Below are positions 52,998-60,766 of a stretch of DNA of 64,000 nt, in pieces. This DNA is from Streptomyces sp. WAC05374 (GTDB lineage Bacteria; Actinomycetota; Actinomycetes; Streptomycetales; Streptomycetaceae). How positions within the stretch are numbered: position 1 is the first letter of the stretch; each line of letters starts with the position of its first letter. The stretch is taken from the NCBI RefSeq assembly GCF_004353505.1, contig NZ_SMNQ01000012.1:62001-126000 (forward strand), given 5' to 3'. Position numbers and translations under genes: made by a program. The notes under the pieces are model-generated. The model was not told where the DNA came from, ran no database searches, and saw nothing but the letters and a program-made list of their open reading frames with translations.

Positions 52998-53603
52998 TCA
53001 GACCGCCTCTCCCTGACGCTCCTGGCGGGCGGCCGCGAGGCGGACGGCGTCCAGGATCTTCTCGTAACCGGTGCAGCGGCAGAGGTTGCCGGAGAGCGCC
53101 TCGCGGATGTCCTCGTCGGACGGGGAGGGGTTGCGCTCCAGCATCTCGTCGGCCGCGACGAGCAGGCCGGGGGTGCAGAAGCCGCACTGCACGGCGCCCG
53201 CGTCGATGAAGGCCTGCTGGATCGGGGAGAGCTCGGTGCCCTCGCCGGTCTGGGAGTCGGTTCCCTTGGCGGACCACTGCTGGGCGGCCTGGAGGGGGGT
53301 GCCGTCGCCGCCGCACGCGCCGGTGCCGCACGTGCCGCTGTGCTCGGCACGCTGCTTGGCGTAGTCGGCGAGACCCTCGACGGTGACGACCTCGCGGCCC
53401 TCGACCTGGCCGGCGGCCACGAGGCAGGAGCAGACCGGGACGCCGTCCAGGCGGACCGTGCAGGAGCCGCACTCGCCCTGCTCGCAGGCGTTCTTCGAAC
53501 CGGGCAGGCCCAGGCGCTCACGCAGTACGTAGAGGAGGGACTCGCCCTCCCAGACGTCGTCGGCTTCCTGCGGACGTCCGTTGACCGTGAAATTCACGCG
53601 CAT
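52998..53603 (-). CDS. pucE: Xanthine dehydrogenase, 2Fe-2S subunit
   Basis: A 201-residue iron-sulfur subunit. Cluster one: CEQGECGSCTVRLDGVPVCSC; cluster two: CGFCTPGLL and LCRCTGYE. Compared with the usual subunit of about 160 residues it has an extra 35-residue Gly/Thr/Cys loop (TCGTGACGGDGTP region, about 90-125). It lies 2 bp from each neighbour in a tight operon. Confidence 0.88.
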   Translation of the reverse strand: MRVNFTVNGRPQEADDVWEGESLLYVLRERLGLPGSKNACEQGECGSCTVRLDGVPVCSCLVAAGQVEGREVVTVEGLADYAKQRAEHSGTCGTGACGGDGTPLQAAQQWSAKGTDSQTGEGTELSPIQQAFIDAGAVQCGFCTPGLLVAADEMLERNPSPSDEDIREALSGNLCRCTGYEKILDAVRLAAARQERQGEAV

Positions 53604-53605
53604 GG

Positions 53606-54496
53606 TTATGCAGCTCCTTCAAGGGTGCGGCCGGTGCCGCGGTACTGCTCCCAGGTCCAGCCGAGCGTGCGCCGGGCCATGATGCCGACGGCGTGACGGC
53701 GGTACTTGGCCGTGCCACGGACGTCGTCGATCGGGTTGCAGGCCCCGGAGGCGAGCTCCGCGAACTGCTTGGCGATCGAGGGAGTGATGATCCTGCCGCT
53801 GTCCCAGAAGCCGCCCTCCTCGAGCGCGGCGTTCAGGAACTCCTCGGCCTCCTTCGCCCGGACGGGCGTAGGGGCGGCCGAGCCGATACCGGTCCGCACG
53901 GTCCGGCTCTCGGGGTGCAGCGCCAGACCGAACGCACACACCGCGATCACCATCGCGTTGCGGGTACCCACCTTGGAGTACTGCTGCGGCCCGTCGGCCT
54001 TCTTGATGTGGACGGTCTTGATGAGCTCGTCCGGGGCGAGCGCGTTGCGCTTCACGCCCGTGTAGAACTCGTCGATCGGGATGAAGCGGGAGCCGCGCAC
54101 CGACTCCACCTCCACCTCGGCACCCGCCGCCAGCAGGGCGGGGTGCGCGTCGCCGGCCGGGGACGCCGTGCCCAGGTTGCCGCCGACACCGCCGCGGTTG
54201 CGGATCTGCGGCGAGGCCACGGTGTGCGAGGCGAGCGCCAGGCCGGGCAGCTCGGCCCGCAGGTGCTCCATGATCTGGGTGTACGGGACGGAGGCGCCCA
54301 GCCGGACGTTCTCCTCGCCGACCTCCCACTCGCTGAGCAGCTCGATGCGGTTCAGGTCCAGCAGGTACTCGGGCCGCCGGTGGTCGAAATTGATCTCGAC
54401 CATGACATCGGTGCCACCCGCGATGGGCACAGCCGTGGGGTGCTCGGCCTTCGCGGCGAGCGCCTCCTCCCAGCTTGCGGGGCGAAGGAAGTCCAT
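53606..54496 (-). CDS. pucC: Xanthine dehydrogenase, FAD-binding subunit
   Basis: A 296-residue FAD subunit with PIAGGTDVMVEINFDHRRP (about 23-41) and the second FAD loop NRGGVGGNLGTASPAGDA. It passes electrons from the iron-sulfur clusters to the final acceptor. It is the first gene of the xanthine dehydrogenase operon and diverges from pucR. Confidence 0.88.
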   Translation of the reverse strand: MDFLRPASWEEALAAKAEHPTAVPIAGGTDVMVEINFDHRRPEYLLDLNRIELLSEWEVGEENVRLGASVPYTQIMEHLRAELPGLALASHTVASPQIRNRGGVGGNLGTASPAGDAHPALLAAGAEVEVESVRGSRFIPIDEFYTGVKRNALAPDELIKTVHIKKADGPQQYSKVGTRNAMVIAVCAFGLALHPESRTVRTGIGSAAPTPVRAKEAEEFLNAALEEGGFWDSGRIITPSIAKQFAELASGACNPIDDVRGTAKYRRHAVGIMARRTLGWTWEQYRGTGRTLEGAA

Positions 54497-54852
54497 GAGT
54501 GGCTCTCTTCTACGTGATCCGGTGATCAGAGGCCCGGCGGTCCGTGATCCTGATGATCGACGTGGTCCGGGTTCCGTGTGATCAGTTGGTTCGCTGGGGC
54601 GCGGGGGACGGCCGGCCCACGTTTTCGTCTGCACGTTCATGTGCTGTTAACGCGTTGTGGCCCAAGTACACCCAGCGGTGCTCCGCCCGGTGCAGTCACC
54701 GAAACCATGAAGGAGTTGGCTGGTCGCCCTCTCCGTCTTGTAGATTCGAACGAAAGGCGAGGAGCAGTAACCTCTCCGTTTCCCCCCGGAAACGGTGGCC
54801 ACGGCTCACCGGCAACAACGAGACACCCACGAGACAGATCGGCGGCGATCAC
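54497..54852. promoter_or_regulatory. Divergent xdh-pucR control region with TGATC boxes
   Basis: These 356 bp between the xanthine dehydrogenase operon and pucR hold no gene. Five TGATC boxes lie between 54515 and 54583 (at 54515, 54523, 54545, 54554 and 54579), close to the operon start. They are a candidate binding region for PucR or another purine sensor. Confidence 0.5.
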
Positions 54853-56565
54853 ATGCGGCTGCGCGCACTGCTGGAAACCGATGCGCTGGGGCTGCGGCTG
54901 CTCGGCGGCGAGGACGAGCTGGACCGCACGGTCCGCGGCGTGATGACCACGGACCTCAGGGATCCCAGTAGGTACCTCTCCGGCGGCGAGCTGGTGCTCA
55001 CCGGGCTCGCCTGGCGGCGGGACGAGGCGGATTCCGAGCCCTTCGTGCGCATCCTGGCGAGCGCCGGGGTGGCGGGCCTGGCGGCCGGCGAGGCGGAACT
55101 CGGCGCGATCCCCGACGATCTGGTTCAGGCGTGTTTGCGCCACCGGCTCCCCCTGTTCGCAGTGAACGAATCCGTTGCGTTCGCAACGATCACTGAGCAT
55201 GTTGTTCGACAGGTGTCGGGCGAGCGGGCGGGTGACCTCGCGGCTGTCGTCGATCGCCACAGAAGGCTGATGACCTCCGGCCCGGCGGGCGGCGGTCCGG
55301 AGGTCGTCCTCGACCTGCTCGGCTCCGACCTGGACCTTCGCGCCTATGTGCTGTCGCCGACCGGACGTCAGATCGCGGGCGCCGGCACACCGTTGCCCCC
55401 GGCGACGGGCGCCCTGCTCGCCGGCGAGCACCTGTCCGCCACGCGCACCGGGCGGCGCGGTCCGCACCGGGCGGTGGCGGGCGGAACGACGTACTCGCTC
55501 TTCCCGATCCGTAACACGGGGCGCGGCGCCGCCCCCGCCTCCCGGGACGTGCGCGAGACGGTGCTCTCGGACTGGCTGCTGGCCGTCGAGGCTGACGCCG
55601 GCGACTGGCCGGCCGCCCGGCTGGACCTGCTCCAGGGCGTCACCCAGCTCATCGCCGTGGAGCGCGACCGGCGGGACGCGGCCCGTACGGTACGGCGCCG
55701 GCTGGCCCAGGAGGTGCTGGAACTCGTCCAGACGGGTGCCGCCCCGGCCGAGATCGCCGCACGGCTGCGGGTGGCCGCGCCGGTGCTGCTGCCGGGCCTC
55801 GGGACCGCGCCGCACTGGCAGGTCGTGGTGGCCCGGGTCGAGTGGGGCGAGGGCGGCACGGGCGCGCCGGGCATCGAGCCCGGGCCGGTCGCCCAGTCAC
55901 TGCTGGAGGAGATCCTGGTCGACCCCGCGACGGTGGGCCCCGACTCGGCCGACCGCATCGCGGTGGCCCACACCGGGGACGAGGCCATCGCCCTGGTGCC
56001 GCTGCCCGCGGTGCCCGCCCCGTCCGAGACGGAGGAGGACGGCGAGGCGGGCCCGGCCGTCGACGGTGGCGGACTGCACGCCGACGCCCTGCTCGCCACC
56101 GTGCGCGGCCCCCTGTCGGCGGGCCTGGACGGCGACGGGCGCCTCACCCTGGGCGTGAGCGCCGCCGTGCACTCGGCCGAGGGACTGCGCGGCGCCCTGG
56201 AGGAGGCCCGGCACGCCCGGCGCGTGGCGGCGGCGCGGCCGGGGCGGGTGTGCGCCGCGGGCCACCACGAGCTGGCCTCGCACGTGCTGCTGCTGCCGTT
56301 CGTCCCGGACGACGTGCGGCGGGCGTTCACTGCACGGCTGCTGGACCCGCTGCGCGACTACGACCGGCGCCACCGCGCGGAGCTGATCCCGACCCTGGAG
56401 GCCTTCCTCGACTGCGACGGTTCCTGGACCCGCTGCGCCGGCAGGCTGCACCTGCACGTGAACACGCTGCGGTACCGGGTCGGCCGCATCGAACAGCTCA
56501 CGGGGCGCGACCTGTCGCGGCTCGAGGACAAGCTGGACTTCTTCCTGGCGCTGCGGATGTCCTGA
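54853..56565 (+). CDS. pucR: PucR-family purine catabolism regulator
   Basis: A 570-residue regulator. The N-terminal PucR domain covers about residues 1-125, and the C terminus has the helix-turn-helix CDGSWTRCAGRLHLHVNTLRYRVGRIE of the PucR/CdaR type (shown only in part: LHLHVNTLRYRVGRIE). The ATG at 54853 gives the family start; the frame back to 54544 is the control region. Divergence from the xanthine dehydrogenase operon points to control of purine use. Confidence 0.88.
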   Translation: MRLRALLETDALGLRLLGGEDELDRTVRGVMTTDLRDPSRYLSGGELVLTGLAWRRDEADSEPFVRILASAGVAGLAAGEAELGAIPDDLVQACLRHRLPLFAVNESVAFATITEHVVRQVSGERAGDLAAVVDRHRRLMTSGPAGGGPEVVLDLLGSDLDLRAYVLSPTGRQIAGAGTPLPPATGALLAGEHLSATRTGRRGPHRAVAGGTTYSLFPIRNTGRGAAPASRDVRETVLSDWLLAVEADAGDWPAARLDLLQGVTQLIAVERDRRDAARTVRRRLAQEVLELVQTGAAPAEIAARLRVAAPVLLPGLGTAPHWQVVVARVEWGEGGTGAPGIEPGPVAQSLLEEILVDPATVGPDSADRIAVAHTGDEAIALVPLPAVPAPSETEEDGEAGPAVDGGGLHADALLATVRGPLSAGLDGDGRLTLGVSAAVHSAEGLRGALEEARHARRVAAARPGRVCAAGHHELASHVLLLPFVPDDVRRAFTARLLDPLRDYDRRHRAELIPTLEAFLDCDGSWTRCAGRLHLHVNTLRYRVGRIEQLTGRDLSRLEDKLDFFLALRMS

Positions 56566-56606
56566 TCCGGCGTCACCACCACCGACAGAGAGCGACACAG
56601 AACGTG

Positions 56607-57596
56607 ATGTCCGGACGATCGGACACCCGGGCGGCCACCCCGGATGCCCCGCCCGCCCCCGCAGGTGCCGCCCCGGCGGCCTCGGGAGGAACAACCCCGC
56701 CCGCCCCCGAAGGTGCCGCCCCGGCGGCCCGCGAAGGCACCGCCCCGGCGGACGCCCTGCGCGGCGACTGCGCCAACTGCTTCGGCCTGTGCTGCGTGGC
56801 GCTGCCCTTCTCGGCCTCGGCGGACTTCCCCGTGGACAAGCCGGCCGGCACGCCGTGCGGCAACCTCGCCGCCGACTTCCGGTGCGGCATCCACGAACGG
56901 CTGCGCGGCGAGGGCTACTCCGGCTGCACGGTGTACGACTGCTTCGGCGCCGGCCAGAAGGTCTCGCAGGTCACCTTCGGCGGGCGCGACTGGCGGGCGG
57001 ACCGGGAGGCGGGGAGGCGGATGTTCGCCGTGTTCCCCGTCGTCCGCCAGCTCCACGAACTGCTCTGGTACCTGACCGAGGCGCTGGCCGTGAAGCCCGC
57101 CCGTTCCCTGCACGGCGAGCTGCGGCGCGTCCTCGGTGAGACCGAGCGCCTCACGCTCCTGTCCCCCGACGAGCTGGGCGCGCTGGACGTGGCCGCCCAC
57201 CGCGCGGTCGTCGGTGACCTGCTGCAGCGCACCAGCGAGCTGGCGCGGTCCGGCGTCCCCGGCGCCCTGGGGCGGAAGAAGAACCGGCGCGGGGCCGACC
57301 TCATGGGGGCCCGGCTCAGGGGGGCGGACCTGCACGGCGCGAGCCTGAGGGGTGCCTATCTCATCGGTGCCGACCTCACCGGTGCCGACCTCCGCCGGGC
57401 CGACCTCCTCGGCGCCGACCTGCGCGGGGCCCGCCTCGGGGGTGCCGACCTGACCGGCGCGCTGTTCCTCACCCAGCCCCAGCTCAACGCCGCGGTGGGC
57501 GATGCCCGGACGGTGGTGCCCGGGCGGCTCACCCGCCCTTCGCACTGGGCCCAGCCCCTGACGACCGGGCCCGCCGGGGGCGGTCGCGCCACGTAG
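56607..57596 (+). CDS. Cys-rich pentapeptide-repeat protein
   Basis: A 329-residue protein. An Ala/Pro/Thr-rich linker (1-50) precedes a Cys-rich region (CANCFGLCCVALPF, then Cys at YSGCTVYDCFGAG), which could bind metal. Near residues 230-285 come pentapeptide repeats of the A(D/N)LxG type (GADLTGADLRRADLLGADL). Pentapeptide proteins form a right-handed helix; no target can be inferred. A GTG at 56604 is an equal start. It lies 41 bp after pucR in the same direction. Confidence 0.75.
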   Translation: MSGRSDTRAATPDAPPAPAGAAPAASGGTTPPAPEGAAPAAREGTAPADALRGDCANCFGLCCVALPFSASADFPVDKPAGTPCGNLAADFRCGIHERLRGEGYSGCTVYDCFGAGQKVSQVTFGGRDWRADREAGRRMFAVFPVVRQLHELLWYLTEALAVKPARSLHGELRRVLGETERLTLLSPDELGALDVAAHRAVVGDLLQRTSELARSGVPGALGRKKNRRGADLMGARLRGADLHGASLRGAYLIGADLTGADLRRADLLGADLRGARLGGADLTGALFLTQPQLNAAVGDARTVVPGRLTRPSHWAQPLTTGPAGGGRAT

Positions 57597-57816
57597 CCGT
57601 CGGGCGCCGGCCCCGCACGGGCCGCCCGTCCGCCTCGGTCCCCGCCCGGCGGGCGAGCCGTGGCCGGCCGGGGCCCTGGGGCGGGCGGGCGAAGAACCGG
57701 ACCCCGGCGAGCGCGTCCTCATGGTCGCGGGCGACCGTGGGGCGCGCGTCACCGGGGCCCGGGCCCGCACTCACGTGCGGGGCGTCATGACGTCGAACGG
57801 AGCGAGCCGGCGGCCG

Positions 57817-57927
57817 TCAGTTCTTGCTCAGGATCAGACGGTCGTTGCCCGAGCGCTGGAGGAGCCCGGTCTTCTTGCGGAACGTGCCCAGCCGGACGAG
57901 CGTCGGCGCCTCGTAGGCCTTCTTCAT
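57817..57927 (-). CDS. Citrulassin-type lasso peptide precursor (orphan)
   Basis: A 36-residue frame with ATG at 57927 after a strong AGAAGGAGA site. The leader carries the lasso recognition pattern Y5-x2-P8-x-L10-x3-G14-x-F16 and Thr20 at the second-last leader position. The predicted core, residues 22-36, is LLQRSGNDRLILSKN. Its Asp8 would close a macrolactam with Leu1, and it agrees with the citrulassin A core LLGLAGNDRLVLSKN at 11 of 15 positions, including Arg9, the residue converted to citrulline there. No lasso cyclase, leader peptidase or RRE gene is within the window, so maturation would need enzymes elsewhere. Confidence 0.88.
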   Translation of the reverse strand: MKKAYEAPTLVRLGTFRKKTGLLQRSGNDRLILSKN

Positions 57928-57954
57928 GACGTCTCCTTCTGTTGGGTTCACCCA

Positions 57955-57973
57955 CCCGCCCCGCACGGGCGGG
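57955..57973 (-). promoter_or_regulatory. Hairpin in the 5' leader of the lasso precursor
   Basis: CCCGCCC (57955-57961) pairs with GGGCGGG (57967-57973) around a 5-base loop, about 28 bp upstream of the precursor ATG. It may lie in the untranslated leader or end transcription from upstream. Confidence 0.45.
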
Positions 57974-58391
57974 GGGCCTTGCAACGGAAGGTAGACGCCG
58001 GTCACGGGGGTGCCGCAACAGGCCCCCGTTTGCTCATATCGTATGAATTGCTGGCTGGCGTCAGCCGAAAACGGAATTTCCACGTCCGTGACCGTCGGAG
58101 GCGCCGGCGGGGGCGCCCGCGCACCCCGTCCGGGCAAAACCTTCTCACCGGCACGTTTTCCGGTCCGTCGCGGTGTCCCCCGCCCGCCCACCCGCTCCCC
58201 CCGGGGGCCGCCGCCCGGCGCGAAGCATCGTGTGCGTGCGCCCGGCACCTGCTTCACCTGCGCGGAGACGCTCCGGCGTGAACGCGCCCCCGGCACGGCC
58301 CCGTTCGCCGTGTCACCCCTTTGTGTGGAACGGTGGCGGCCACGGGAACCGCCCCGGGCCCGTACTGCGGGCGATTCCGCGCCCACTGATT

Positions 58392-58405
58392 GTGAATCAA
58401 TTCAC
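58392..58405. promoter_or_regulatory. Palindromic operator-like site
   Basis: GTGAAT-CA-ATTCAC is a perfect 6+2+6 inverted repeat in an AT-richer stretch about 83 bp before the TPR-like gene. It has the size of a dimeric repressor site; the protein is unknown. Confidence 0.45.
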
Positions 58406-58487
58406 CTGACCCTCTTGGCCGCGTGTGCCGTTCCGTGCTGAGATTCTTCACACTCAACAGCTCAATGGCGTGCTCGGGGAGGGCAAT

Positions 58488-59264
58488 GTGGCGCATACCG
58501 CCATGTCTGGTTCCGGAACGACCGCAAGCGACGATCCCCTCCAGACCGCGGTATGGCGGCTGCGCTCGCGCGGCTGTTGGACCGACGCGGCCGCCCTCCT
58601 CGCGCCCGGCGCGGACGACCCCGCGGTCGCCCTCCAGCGCGCGTCCCTGCTGATCGAGCGGTGCCTCTACACCGAGCAGGGCTGGGCCGAGGCGGAGGAC
58701 GCCCTGCGTTCGGCGGAGGCGATCGCCCAGGAGGACGAGCAGCGCGGCGCGGCCGCCTGCGAACGCGGCTACCTCGCCTACGCGTCGACGCTGCTGGGCG
58801 CGCGGGACCGGGCCGACGAGGCACGGGCGGCGCTCGGCCGGGCGGCGGCGCTGATCGCCCCCTCGGCGCCGGGCCGCCCGCTGCTGGACTTCCGGCGCGG
58901 CCTGCTCGCCCAGAACCTCGGCGACTCCCCGCAGGCCGCCCGTGCCGCGTACCACCGCGCCCACGCGGGCGCCGCCGCGCAGGGGGACGCCCTGCTGCTC
59001 TCCTCCACCTGGCGGTACCTGAGCGGACTGGCGCTGCGCGACGGGGAGTTGGCGGAGGCGCGGCACGGGTTCGCCGAGTCGCTGCGGCTGCGCGAGGAGC
59101 TCGGCTTCCTGGTGGGCACCGCGCCGGCGCTGGCGGCGCTGGCGGACGCCGAACCGGAGCCGGAGGCCACGCGGTTGCGTGCCGAGGCGCGGCGGCTGTT
59201 CCACCTGCTCGGCGGGGTACCGACGTGGCTGGCGGCGCGGCTGGCGCCCACGGCGGCGGCCTGA
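58488..59264 (+). CDS. TPR-like hypothetical protein
   Basis: A 258-residue, Ala-rich, all-helical protein. Pairs of helices such as ALQRASLLIERCLYTEQGW and RGLLAQNLGDSPQAARAAY resemble tetratricopeptide units. It has no DNA-binding or enzymatic motif and probably works as an adaptor. The GTG at 58488 follows GGGGAGGG; an ATG at 58503 is the alternative. Confidence 0.65.
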   Translation: MAHTAMSGSGTTASDDPLQTAVWRLRSRGCWTDAAALLAPGADDPAVALQRASLLIERCLYTEQGWAEAEDALRSAEAIAQEDEQRGAAACERGYLAYASTLLGARDRADEARAALGRAAALIAPSAPGRPLLDFRRGLLAQNLGDSPQAARAAYHRAHAGAAAQGDALLLSSTWRYLSGLALRDGELAEARHGFAESLRLREELGFLVGTAPALAALADAEPEPEATRLRAEARRLFHLLGGVPTWLAARLAPTAAA

Positions 59265-59311
59265 GGCGCTCGCCGGGGGCGTTGTCAGTGGGCTCTGCCA
59301 TCATCGGATCC

Positions 59312-60754
59312 ATGAGCGACACCACTCCTGACCAGGCACGCGCGGCGTCAGCGACCCTCCGTGCCAGGGGACTCGACGTCCTCGGCGGCATCCCCGACAG
59401 CGAGCTCGACCAGTGGCCGGTCGCCGTTCCCGAGGCCGTGCGCGCCGTGCTGCGCGAGATCGGCGGCGTGCGGGACGGCGACGCCCGGTACGAGTTCGGG
59501 CCGGACCACCTCGCCGACGGGCAGTGGTGGATAGGTGATGTCGCGGACGACGGGACGTCCCTGACCGTCGGGGTGGGCGGCGACGCGTGGGGGCCGGTGC
59601 TGCGCTCCCAGGGGTGGGGCGAGGAGACGGAGTTCGTGGTGGAGGCCCCCTCCTTCACCTCCTGGCTGCTGGGCCTGGGCGCCGAACCGTCCGCACCAAA
59701 GGCGTCCGTCACGGCGGTCCCGTCGATCGAGGCCGCCGAGGGCCCGGACGAGGAGCTCGCGGCCCTGGTCGCCGGGGGTGACTCGCTGACCGACGTGGTC
59801 GACCTGCGCGAGCTGCCGGGCTATCCGTGCCGGGTCGTGTGGGAGGCGTACCACTCGCTGGATGACGACACCGCCGACACCGGCGGCAGCGACACGGAGT
59901 GGGAGCTCGTCGGGGGCGGCCGGGCGCTGCTGCTGCGCAGCCTGCCCAGCGGGGACTACCTGGACCGCCCGGTGCGGCGCCACCGCGTCCCGGCCGACGC
60001 GGCGCGGCTGGCCGTCGCCGAGCTGCGCGCCCTGGCCGGCGCGCACCCGCACCATGTGACGCTCGATCCGGGTTGCGACGACGCCGTGATGGACACCTGG
60101 CCGGTGCCCGTCCCGGAGGACGTCCGCACCGTGCTGCGCGAGATCGGCGGGGTGCGGATGGCGGGCCTGCCGCCGCTGCGGCTGCTGCCGGGCGCGCCGG
60201 AGCACGCGGTGGACCCCGAGGTGCACCGCATGATGGGCGGGGACGGCACGTACTGGCCGGTGGCCCTCGTGGAGCACCCGCACAGCAGGGCGCTCGCGCA
60301 GATCCGTATCGACCCGGACACCGGCGAGTGGGGGTACGCCGTCTCCGTCCCCACCGACCACCAGCTCTCCAGCGATCCCGAACTGGTGCTGCTCGCCGAG
60401 TCGTTGCCGCACCTGCTGCTGACGGTCGCGCGCGTCGGCCGTGAGGCGGCCGCCACGGACGACTTCGCCCGCCACGCCCGCGGCGTCACCTCCTGGTTCA
60501 TGCCGAACACGGGCGAGCCCTGGACCCGTCCCGTCCCGGTCGAGGAGTGGTCCGGCACGTCCGACCCCCTGCGCGCCGCCCTGACCGGCCTGCCGCCCGG
60601 CACGCACGTCGCGGACCTGCGGGACTCCCCCATACCGACCGACCTGTGCTTCCACCGCTCCCGTGTCTGGCCCTACGGCAAGGACACCCTGGACCGGTTG
60701 CACTTCACGGCGGCCGGGCGCCTGGTCGCGGCGATACCGAAGAGCCCCGCGTAA
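59312..60754 (+). CDS. Duplicated SUKH/SMI1-like protein
   Basis: A 480-residue protein with two related parts. WPVAVPEAVRAVLREIGGVR (about 35-54) recurs as WPVPVPEDVRTVLREIGGVR (about 265-285), each with the PxxhxxxLxxxGG look of SMI1/KNR4 (SUKH) domains. SUKH proteins are often immunity or adaptor proteins; there is no toxin gene beside this one. It converges on the beta-propeller gene with a 12-bp gap. Confidence 0.65.
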   Translation: MSDTTPDQARAASATLRARGLDVLGGIPDSELDQWPVAVPEAVRAVLREIGGVRDGDARYEFGPDHLADGQWWIGDVADDGTSLTVGVGGDAWGPVLRSQGWGEETEFVVEAPSFTSWLLGLGAEPSAPKASVTAVPSIEAAEGPDEELAALVAGGDSLTDVVDLRELPGYPCRVVWEAYHSLDDDTADTGGSDTEWELVGGGRALLLRSLPSGDYLDRPVRRHRVPADAARLAVAELRALAGAHPHHVTLDPGCDDAVMDTWPVPVPEDVRTVLREIGGVRMAGLPPLRLLPGAPEHAVDPEVHRMMGGDGTYWPVALVEHPHSRALAQIRIDPDTGEWGYAVSVPTDHQLSSDPELVLLAESLPHLLLTVARVGREAAATDDFARHARGVTSWFMPNTGEPWTRPVPVEEWSGTSDPLRAALTGLPPGTHVADLRDSPIPTDLCFHRSRVWPYGKDTLDRLHFTAAGRLVAAIPKSPA

Positions 60755-60766
60755 CGGGGCCGGTCC

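Larger units (their letters stand above)
57928..58487. other. Intergenic region between lasso precursor and TPR-like gene
   Basis: These 560 bp separate divergent genes and hold no convincing frame. Next to the precursor are a leader hairpin (57955-57973) and an AT-rich patch (58025-58050) that could be its promoter. The middle is GC-rich. Toward the TPR-like gene there is a 14-bp palindrome at 58392-58405. Confidence 0.5.

Noticed and set aside
57928..58386. N-terminal extension of the lasso precursor frame to 189 codons
   Set aside because: A strong ribosome site lies right before the short ATG, and the extension is unlike any leader.
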